A DNA stretch of 18,869 bases. It comes from Nanobdellota archaeon (GTDB lineage Archaea > Nanobdellota > Nanobdellia > SCGC-AAA011-G17 > ARS1403). The stretch's first letter is position 1. Each line of letters begins with the position of its first letter. The notes beneath the pieces are model-generated. The model was not told the DNA's origin. It ran no database searches and worked only from the letters and a program-made list of their open reading frames with translations. Positions 4,642 to 11,279 of this stretch are shown piece by piece. Both the position numbers and the translations under genes were made by a program. The DNA is taken from positions 1 to 18,869 of the forward strand of contig JAHJRB010000008.1 in NCBI GenBank assembly GCA_018831025.1. Reading direction: 5' to 3'.

Positions 4642-7104
4642 ATGAGCTCTAATGGAACAACAATAATAGTCCCTCATTTAAATGAAGACCCAAAAATACT
4701 AAGAAAAACAGTAAGTACTATATCAAATTATTTTTCTTCTTTAATCCCACCTTTTGAGATTATTATTGCGGATGGAGGATCAAAACTAGAGAGTCTATTA
4801 GGAATAAGGAAACTCTCATTAAGATTTCAAAATGTAATTTCTATAATTGACTATCCTTTAATTTATCCTAATAAAAACATTGGTATCTTTAATTCTGTAA
4901 ACTTAGCAAAACATGAAGATATATTAATCTTAGATTGTGATAACGAGAGTCTATCCAAAATGGACCTAAAAAAATTAAAAGAAAAATTATCTACTTATTC
5001 TATGGTTGTCCCGAATCTAGAGAGAAAAGGAGGAAGATCCAATAGATTACTAGGCATTCCCTCCTTAAGGTTATTCTTTCCAGAAATCTATAGAGAAATC
5101 CCATATCCTTTCCCAGGAATATTAGGAATAAAAAAAAGTCTACTGTTAAAAATTGTATATGACAAAAACTATTGTTTTGACTGGGGAGGGGAAATTAATC
5201 TGATAGTGGGAGGGCACTTTTATTCTGGTGGGAATATCACTTCTATTAAGATGTATAAGAAAGACAAAAAAAGAGACCTTTCTTCTATATTGAAAGATGC
5301 TTATCAAATATACCGAAATAATATTTACTTAAGTGTTATCCATAAAAGATTTCCAAGGAATCTATCAGAAATCAATAAAAAAATAGAAGAGTCTCTAACT
5401 CACTACAAGAAAGATGTGGCTCTCTTAAAATGGTTTATAGAAGAAAATAAAATAATTGAACTAAAGAATATTGAAACTGATGAAGACTTTTTTCATTCAG
5501 ACAAACCTGTAGAAATATATAGAAAGATAGAAAATCTATATGGTAAGTACAAAATATATGAATTATATCTCTTAAATTTGTTGGTCACAAAACCCTTACT
5601 TCAAATTCTCTTTAATACAAATGTGGAAACAAAAATATTAGAAAAAAATCCAAAAATTATTAAAAACCTTAACTTAAAAAATATAAGCTTCCTTGCAGAT
5701 ATAATTATCCTTTCCCTTCTTAGAATCTTCGTCTTAGATAAAAAATCACTTCCATATTCAAATTTAAGTGGGATGCTAAATCATAATCCGGTTAAGGGGA
5801 TTAGTGATTTTGATAGTATTAACCTAAAAAAGATAGAGGATTCTCTTATTGGAGGGATTCGTATAGATACCTTAGATAAGAAGAATTTAATTAAGTTAAA
5901 TAAAATCATAGAAAACAAGAATTCCAAAATAAGGAATAATAAGCTAAGAAGATTCTACTTAAATTCTTTAATAGGAAAAATAGGAATACAAAGTCTTTAT
6001 TTTGAAACAGTTAGATTAAGGCAAGAAAATATACACCTTAATAATGATTTTTTCACTAAACTTAGTATTTTGACAACACTTGCAGGGTATTTAAAGGAAA
6101 ATAATATATTGTTAAATGACTGTCCTTTTGAAAAAGAAAGGTTGGAAGATTTCTTATCTTATGTTTTAAATAATAAAAAATTTGCACCCATTAATTTTAA
6201 ACTAAATATAGATTTTACAAATAACAAAACTACCCCTGCCTCAAATACAAAGCACGATTATGATTGTGTAATCTTATTCAGCGGAGGGTTTGATAGTACC
6301 GCTGCTTTTCTTAAATCGCTTGATGAAGGCTTAAAACCTCTTCTTCTTTGGATTGGATTTGGACAAAAAAATGAAAGATCAGAATATGAAATGGTTAAAA
6401 AAACTTCAAAATGGATAAATTACCCTGTATCCCTAGTGCGATTAGATTTAAAGGATTATATTAATGAAGGCTGGAAAGAGTGGGATTATATCATCCCTGC
6501 AAGAAATTTTATGTTTGTATGTATGGCGGCCTCTTTTTTAAGTAATTCAAAAAAAAAAGATTTAAAGGTTTTCTTATCCGCCCATGAAGAAGAGATAAAA
6601 GAAACAAATACTGATAAAAGTAAAAGATTTTTTAATAGTTGTAGTGAGTTATTTACCAAATTTTATGAAACAAATATAACTGTTGAAACTCCCTTTGAGA
6701 AATATAGCAAAGCAGAAATTGCAAGTTATTGGAATAAAAAATGGATAAAGAAATATAAAATTTCTCCTTATTATACTATAACTTGTTATTATGGTACAAA
6801 TTGTGGGAGATGTAAGGCCTGTTTAAAAAGAAATATTGCTCTTTTGGTAGGGGGATTTAATATGGATTCGGATTTAAAAGAGAATCCCTTTGAAGATAAG
6901 GACAATTTTATTTATGAGGATCTTTTGAATAGGTTTGATGAATTTTCACTTAAAAGAAAATTAGAATTATTAATCGCATTAGACATAATGAAAGAAGATT
7001 TGCCAATAAAAACTAGAGAAGAGTTCTCATTACTCAAAGATAAATACTCAAAAGACATAGAACCTTATAAGCAACATATCAAAATAGTTGAGATAAAAAA
7101 ATGA
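4642..7104 (+). CDS. Fusion: GT81/GpgS-like glycosyltransferase - helical linker domain - QueC (7-cyano-7-deazaguanine synthase)
   Basis: This is an 820-residue cytosolic protein with three parts. Residues 7-235 form a GT-A glycosyltransferase: nucleotide-sugar strand IIVPHLNEDP, IIADGG (41-46), metal-binding DCDNE (98-102), PYPFPGILGIKK (154-165) and FDWGGEINLIV (179-189). The last two resemble GpgS-type GT81 enzymes that glycosylate 3-phosphoglycerate. Residues 240-535 are mostly helical and unrecognised. Residues 540-745 are a complete QueC: PP-loop SGGFDST (547-553), PARNFMF (619-625) and the zinc cysteines 715, 721, 724, 727 in TCYYGTNCGRCKAC. QueC turns 7-carboxy-7-deazaguanine into preQ0 with ATP and ammonia. 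A 75-residue tail follows. The protein supplies the step missing from the divergent que operon. The start is set by the TATA box. The gene overlaps the kinase by ATGA. The acceptor and sugar are unknown; I know of no characterised QueC with this architecture. Confidence 0.88.
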   Translation: MSSNGTTIIVPHLNEDPKILRKTVSTISNYFSSLIPPFEIIIADGGSKLESLLGIRKLSLRFQNVISIIDYPLIYPNKNIGIFNSVNLAKHEDILILDCDNESLSKMDLKKLKEKLSTYSMVVPNLERKGGRSNRLLGIPSLRLFFPEIYREIPYPFPGILGIKKSLLLKIVYDKNYCFDWGGEINLIVGGHFYSGGNITSIKMYKKDKKRDLSSILKDAYQIYRNNIYLSVIHKRFPRNLSEINKKIEESLTHYKKDVALLKWFIEENKIIELKNIETDEDFFHSDKPVEIYRKIENLYGKYKIYELYLLNLLVTKPLLQILFNTNVETKILEKNPKIIKNLNLKNISFLADIIILSLLRIFVLDKKSLPYSNLSGMLNHNPVKGISDFDSINLKKIEDSLIGGIRIDTLDKKNLIKLNKIIENKNSKIRNNKLRRFYLNSLIGKIGIQSLYFETVRLRQENIHLNNDFFTKLSILTTLAGYLKENNILLNDCPFEKERLEDFLSYVLNNKKFAPINFKLNIDFTNNKTTPASNTKHDYDCVILFSGGFDSTAAFLKSLDEGLKPLLLWIGFGQKNERSEYEMVKKTSKWINYPVSLVRLDLKDYINEGWKEWDYIIPARNFMFVCMAASFLSNSKKKDLKVFLSAHEEEIKETNTDKSKRFFNSCSELFTKFYETNITVETPFEKYSKAEIASYWNKKWIKKYKISPYYTITCYYGTNCGRCKACLKRNIALLVGGFNMDSDLKENPFEDKDNFIYEDLLNRFDEFSLKRKLELLIALDIMKEDLPIKTREEFSLLKDKYSKDIEPYKQHIKIVEIKK

Positions 7105-7718
7105 AAGGAAAATTTGTATTAATCGGGGGGGTTTCTGGAGTAGGAAAGACAACACTTGCAAAAAGATTATGCGAGGTAATGGGAGGTTCCAATATAAGAT
7201 TTTATCATTATATATTAGAAACTGCAAGAAAAAAAGGTATAAAAAATCCTGGTCCAGTATGGGAATTGTTATTGGAAGAAAGTTTACCGCTTATCATTGA
7301 AGATATTGAAAGGGAGAAATTTGCTGTTTGTGATCATCATTTTGCTGTTCAACCAATATATGACACTGCTTACGCTTTAGGTGAATTAGGTGTGGAGGAT
7401 TTAGATGAGCCTTATACTAAAGGGCTTCATGATGGAGCTCTGAAAATGTACGGGTGGTCAAGAATAACAGTATATCCCATCCTTTTAGATGCTCCTACAG
7501 AACATATTTTATCTCGTAGAGAAAGTTTATCGAATATAAAGAGACCTAGAAGTTTAAATCCTCTAAGTGTAGATAGGGAAAGAGAATATGAAAGGAGGTA
7601 TTTTGAAGAAGCAGCAGATTTGCTAAATGGAGGAGATAGAAATCTAATGGTGGCAGAGAACAAAGAAGGAGATTTTGAACAAACATTTGAGAGCGTCTTA
7701 GAACAAATTATAGAATAA
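7101..7718 (+). CDS. P-loop small-molecule or nucleotide kinase
   Basis: The 205-residue protein starts with a Walker A loop, IGGVSGVGKTT (Lys16, Thr17). It has a lid-like DAPTEHILSRRESL segment with paired arginines, as in adenylate-kinase-like and AAA_33-type kinases (2-phosphoglycerate kinase, gluconate kinase, cytidylate kinase relatives). The middle (VCDHHFAVQP, KGLHDGALKMYGW) is His-rich and distinctive and does not let me name the acceptor. The gene starts inside the stop of the QueC fusion (ATGA) and is one base from the phosphatase start, so it is part of a tight four-gene operon. A phosphorylated sugar, glycerate or nucleoside intermediate made or used by the fusion protein is a fair guess, no more. 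Confidence 0.75.
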   Translation: MKGKFVLIGGVSGVGKTTLAKRLCEVMGGSNIRFYHYILETARKKGIKNPGPVWELLLEESLPLIIEDIEREKFAVCDHHFAVQPIYDTAYALGELGVEDLDEPYTKGLHDGALKMYGWSRITVYPILLDAPTEHILSRRESLSNIKRPRSLNPLSVDREREYERRYFEEAADLLNGGDRNLMVAENKEGDFEQTFESVLEQIIE

Positions 7719-7719
7719 A

Positions 7720-8337
7720 ATGACAAGGATTATTTTAATTAGACATTGTAAAACAGAAGGAAATGCTTCTGGAAAGATGCAGGGTTACTATGACGACTCT
7801 TCATTTACTGAAGAAGGTCTAACTCAATTAAGAAAGCTGGAGAGATACCTTTCAAAAGAACCAATTAAAGCTATTTATTGTAGCGATCTTGGTAGAGCTT
7901 TAAAGACAGCAGAAGCAATAGCAAAATTACATAATCTTAAAGTAAGTCCTTTAAAAGATCTTAGGGAAGCTAACATCGGAATTTGGAGATATTTGCCTGT
8001 AAAGGAATCTATAGACAAATGGATAGAATATTATAAAGCAGAAAAAGCAAAAGGAATTCCAAGGGAAAAAATTCGACCACCAGAAGGAGAAAATGCTTGG
8101 GATCATCAAAAAAGGGTTTTGAAAGCTATCAAAAAAATAATCAAGGACTATCCCAATAATACCGTGGTCATTGTTGGACATGCCGGTACAAACAAAGTAT
8201 TAATTGGAACATTTGAAAGTAGAGATCCGGACGACTTCTATTCAATCCCTCAAGACAATGCTTGCATAAATATAATTGAAACTGATGGAGTCAAATATAA
8301 AGTTATAAAAATTAATGACACTCATTTTCTAAAATGA
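7720..8337 (+). CDS. Histidine phosphatase (phosphoglycerate mutase-like / GpgP-like)
   Basis: This is a complete 205-residue branch-1 histidine phosphatase. It has LIRHCKTEGN (Arg8, nucleophile His9), YCSDLGRALKTAEAI (Arg59), the acid in LREANIGIW (Glu83), RPPEGENAWDHQKRV and the second His154 in VVIVGHAGTNK. RHC replaces the more usual RHG, as also in the truncated relative at 1561. In mycobacteria the phosphatase partner of the GT81 enzyme GpgS is of this superfamily. Next to a GpgS-like glycosyltransferase it may therefore dephosphorylate a glycosyl-phospho product, but cobalamin- or nucleotide-type phosphatases of this family look alike. It follows the kinase stop by one base and overlaps the hydrolase start by ATGA. 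Confidence 0.85.
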   Translation: MTRIILIRHCKTEGNASGKMQGYYDDSSFTEEGLTQLRKLERYLSKEPIKAIYCSDLGRALKTAEAIAKLHNLKVSPLKDLREANIGIWRYLPVKESIDKWIEYYKAEKAKGIPREKIRPPEGENAWDHQKRVLKAIKKIIKDYPNNTVVIVGHAGTNKVLIGTFESRDPDDFYSIPQDNACINIIETDGVKYKVIKINDTHFLK

Positions 8338-9134
8338 AAAAAATAGAACTTAAAAGTTTTGATGATCTAAATATATATGGTCACATATCTTTTCCTAAAA
8401 ATTACAAAAATAAGAAAAATCCTGCTATATTGTTTATTTCTGGAGGTATTCATGGGAGTGCATATGACAAAGGAGGAAAAGAATATGACCCCTTACATGT
8501 TTCAATTTCGGATTATTTTAACAAAAAAGGATATATCGCTCTAATTTTAGACAAAAGAGGAAGCAAGGGTTATGGCATAAAATACTTAAGTTATCTAGAT
8601 TGTTGTGGAAAGGAGGTCAAAGATATCATTGCAGGAGGGAATTATCTACAAAATTTAAGATATGTAAACAAAAATAAGATAATTATCCATGGAACAAGTA
8701 GAAGTGCCACTCTTGCTGCATTGGTTCTAAGTAAAACAGATATATTCTCGGCAGGAGTATTGGCCTCTGGTTTTTATGATCTATATAAACAATACAAATA
8801 TGAAGAAAAATATCGAAAAGAAATCTTTCCAACAAAACAGGCTCTCAATAACAAAGAGATAGAAGAGGTTCCTTATAAACAGAGATCTCCTATAAATTTT
8901 GTGAAGAATATTAATTGTCCTTTATTAATTGTTCATGGAACTGATGATCCAATTACTCCGTTAGATTTTTCATTAGAATTCTATAAAAAGTTAAAGAAAT
9001 ACGGTAAAGATGTTCTCTTTATTAAATACAAACGATTTGCACATTTAAAAATTTATAGTTATCCAGAACACCCTTCTGGAAAAGAATATTGGAAAGATGT
9101 CATAAATTTTCTTAAAGAAAAATTAAATATCTAG
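8334..9134 (+). CDS. Alpha/beta hydrolase of the prolyl-oligopeptidase/dienelactone-hydrolase type
   Basis: The 266-residue cytosolic hydrolase has an oxyanion-type segment ILFISGGIHG (32-41), LDKRGSKGYG (72-81), nucleophile Ser122 in HGTSRSAT, an Asp in HGTDDPITP (204/205) and a likely catalytic His237 in RFAHLKIY. The nucleophile elbow reads GTSRS, with Ser instead of the final Gly of the usual GxSxG, which is uncommon but tolerated in this superfamily. Possible roles are an esterase, peptidase or acyl-transfer enzyme acting on a small cluster product. It is the last gene of the QueC-fusion operon. Its TAG stop is the same CTAG that, read on the other strand, ends the ligase gene, so the two transcripts converge with no spacer. 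Confidence 0.8.
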   Translation: MKKIELKSFDDLNIYGHISFPKNYKNKKNPAILFISGGIHGSAYDKGGKEYDPLHVSISDYFNKKGYIALILDKRGSKGYGIKYLSYLDCCGKEVKDIIAGGNYLQNLRYVNKNKIIIHGTSRSATLAALVLSKTDIFSAGVLASGFYDLYKQYKYEEKYRKEIFPTKQALNNKEIEEVPYKQRSPINFVKNINCPLLIVHGTDDPITPLDFSLEFYKKLKKYGKDVLFIKYKRFAHLKIYSYPEHPSGKEYWKDVINFLKEKLNI

Positions 9135-10240
9135 TTCCTTATATCCACAATATATTTTGGCTTATTTGAGTTAGTCTTAGGAACAATCAAATCTTTCTTA
9201 AATAATACTTCCCTCTTATTATTACCCAAAACAGTTTGTAATGCCTTCAATAAATCTTTTTCTTTTTCTTTGATTGGAGCGGGTAGATAAATCTGGATAA
9301 AATCAGAATCATTTTTTATTAATAGGTAAACAACAAATTCTAATGAAAAATTAGATAGTACTTCAATTATCTTAGATTTTGAAACAAAAGCTCCTCTTAA
9401 TTTTATTAAATCATCGTTCCTAGAAACAATTTCGAATTCTTTAATAATTCCCCTTTTTACTTTTATATTTTTCACAAGGTCTTTGGTTTTATATCTTATT
9501 ATTGGGGTAGAAGTATTAGTGAAATCTGTAACCACCAATTCCTTTCCTTGCATTGTTTCTATAGTCTCTAAATAAATATTAGGATATATTGCTATGATTT
9601 TTTTAGGATTTTTAGAGTCAGAAAAGCCAACAGGATTGCACTCTGTTAACCCATACAGGTTAAATAATTCAATGTTGTATTCTTTAAATTTTTTAATATA
9701 AGAGTTAATAAGCTTTTCTCCTCCAACAAGTATTTTTTTTGGAAAACATGATTTATTTCCTAATTCACTTAATAATTTTAAGGCATAGGTGGGGGTAGAA
9801 AACCAGATATTAGGTTTCAAGAGGGATATTAACTTTAACATATTTTCTTTTTGATATGTATTTGTAGACCCAAAGGGGATAATAGGTATTTTTTCTTTAT
9901 TGCAAGCTCTTTCCACCATACTTCCTACAATAAAATTCCCATATGAAAATAAAATAAGACCTAAATCATCCTTATTTAAATTCATCTTTTTAATAAATTT
10001 AACAGCCCTTCCAACAAATCCAGATATTGCTTCCTCTGAAAAGTAGATAAAAAGAGATTCCCCCGTAGAACCACTAGTAGCTCGAACCTCCTTAAAGTTT
10101 CTTGGAATACTAAAATCTATAAGATCTTCTTTTGACATTAAAGGTAGACTCTTCCATTCTTCCAAATTTGAAACTTTAGATTTATTAAAATTTGATAATA
10201 AACCATTCATTGAATTTAGGATTTTTTGATTAACCATCAT
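9131..10240 (-). CDS. PaaK/CapK-like adenylate-forming ligase (probable aryl-acid activation)
   Basis: The 369-residue member of the ANL superfamily is shorter than the roughly 430 residues of phenylacetate-CoA ligase. It shows all core motifs: the ATP P-loop TSGSTGES (55-62), YGLTE (196-200), RYKTKDL (249-255), the hinge SRNDDLIKLRG (273-283) and a C-terminal Lys in SNKPKYIV (Lys360 candidate). Such enzymes form an acyl-AMP and usually an acyl-CoA. Its neighbour across a shared promoter region is a chorismatase, so hydroxybenzoate is the natural candidate substrate (inference). Start choice is open. ATG 10240 has an AATTTATTAA box at -21 to -30, while a stronger TTTATATATT lies directly upstream of 10240 and would better serve the ATG at 10210. 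Confidence 0.82.
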   Translation of the reverse strand: MMVNQKILNSMNGLLSNFNKSKVSNLEEWKSLPLMSKEDLIDFSIPRNFKEVRATSGSTGESLFIYFSEEAISGFVGRAVKFIKKMNLNKDDLGLILFSYGNFIVGSMVERACNKEKIPIIPFGSTNTYQKENMLKLISLLKPNIWFSTPTYALKLLSELGNKSCFPKKILVGGEKLINSYIKKFKEYNIELFNLYGLTECNPVGFSDSKNPKKIIAIYPNIYLETIETMQGKELVVTDFTNTSTPIIRYKTKDLVKNIKVKRGIIKEFEIVSRNDDLIKLRGAFVSKSKIIEVLSNFSLEFVVYLLIKNDSDFIQIYLPAPIKEKEKDLLKALQTVLGNNKREVLFKKDLIVPKTNSNKPKYIVDIRN

Positions 10241-10318
10241 AATATATAAAAACCCAAACCTTAATAAATTACTCCCTTTCAGAAAAACTTAAAAATATAT
10301 CCTTATTAAATCCGGTAT
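10241..10318. promoter_or_regulatory. Bidirectional promoter between ligase and chorismatase genes
   Basis: This 78-bp spacer serves both genes. Toward the chorismatase, TTAAAAATAT (10289-10298) lies 21-30 bases before its ATG. Toward the ligase, the minus strand has TTTATATATT (10250-10241) and a weaker AATTTATTAA (10270-10261). Both transcripts would be almost leaderless. No obvious palindromic operator is seen. Confidence 0.55.
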
Positions 10319-11209
10319 ATGATATTTGAAGTTTTATTTTCAGATAAAAATAAAGTGAAATCATTAAAAAATATGACTTCTCTTTATCTAAGATCCTCAA
10401 AAATTGAGGGAAAATTTCCTTTAATAAAAATGGAATATACCCATAAAGAATTAATCTCTAAAGATTTCTGTTACTTTGAAAGAGAAGGGTTTTGCTTTGG
10501 ATTCATAATTAAAAATGTTAATGATATTGAGAAAGATGCAAAATGTTGTTATGGCAAAATACTAAAAAAAATAGATAAGAACCAGCCTTATCGCTTTTGG
10601 AACTTCATTCCAAATATTAACAAGGAAACAGATAAAGGGGAAATATATAAGTTATTTAATGTTGGAAGGAAAGACGCTTTTAGAGATAAATATGGGGAAG
10701 AAGACTTTAAAAAACTCCCTTCTGCAACTGGGATAGATATATTAAATGATAAGCTGATTATTATCTTTATTGCTGGTAAAGAAAAGCCAAAACATCTACA
10801 AAATCCTAATCAAATCTCTCCGTATAGATATCCAAAAAAATATGGAGTCAAACCTCCTAGTTTTTCTAGAGCTACCAAATTAAAATCGCAAGATAAAGAA
10901 TATTTCTTCATATCTGGAACTGCAAGCATAAAAGGGCATTCTTCAATGTACCGAAATAAGATAGATTCGCAATTTAGATTAACAGAGAATAATCTGAATA
11001 TAATGTTAAATCAAGGAAGGATAAACTACAAGAAGGTCAATTTTAATTCCGCAATTGTTTATTTAAGAAATAAAAAAGACTTCAAGAATATCAAAGAGAA
11101 GTTCCAAAAATCATTCCATAAATTAAAAAGTGTTAATTTCCTTCTAGCAAATATTTGTCGTAAAGAATTGGATCTAGAAATAGAAATGGCTATTATAATA
11201 GATGCTTAA
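10319..11209 (+). CDS. Chorismatase (FkbO/Hyg5/XanB2 family)
   Basis: Chorismatases hydrolyse chorismate to pyruvate plus 3- or 4-hydroxybenzoate or a dihydroxycyclohexadienoate, the starter acids of rapamycin-type, xanthomonadin and related products. The 296 residues follow the family landmarks in order: PYRFWNFIPNIN (90-101), NVGRKDAF (114-121), PSATGID (134-140), IIFIAGKEKP, NPNQISPYRYPKKYG (162-176), PPSFSRA (179-185), ISGTASIKGHSS (198-209) and the terminal CRKELDLEIE (280-289) with its acidic residue. It is slightly shorter than the known bacterial enzymes. The product type (FkbO, Hyg5 or XanB2 class) cannot be fixed by eye. It is divergent from an acid-activating ligase. The downstream lipoprotein has its own promoter. 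Finding this family in an apparently archaeal context is unusual. Confidence 0.88.
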   Translation: MIFEVLFSDKNKVKSLKNMTSLYLRSSKIEGKFPLIKMEYTHKELISKDFCYFEREGFCFGFIIKNVNDIEKDAKCCYGKILKKIDKNQPYRFWNFIPNINKETDKGEIYKLFNVGRKDAFRDKYGEEDFKKLPSATGIDILNDKLIIIFIAGKEKPKHLQNPNQISPYRYPKKYGVKPPSFSRATKLKSQDKEYFFISGTASIKGHSSMYRNKIDSQFRLTENNLNIMLNQGRINYKKVNFNSAIVYLRNKKDFKNIKEKFQKSFHKLKSVNFLLANICRKELDLEIEMAIIIDA

Positions 11210-11249
11210 AAGTTTTCTATATATTATTCACTCTTTATACATAGTAACA

Positions 11250-11259
11250 TTTATAAATA
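11250..11259 (+). promoter_or_regulatory. TATA box of the dockerin lipoprotein gene
   Basis: TTTATAAATA lies 21-30 bases before the ATG at 11280, the same spacing as at 4642. It fixes the start and excludes an in-frame upstream extension from 11202. Confidence 0.7.
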
Positions 11260-11279
11260 GTAAAAGACAGGTAAATACT

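Noticed and set aside
2605..7104. 7-deazaguanine DNA-modification (dpd-type) island
   Set aside because: No DpdA-like transglycosylase, helicase or restriction genes are visible in the window; only preQ0 synthesis is present.
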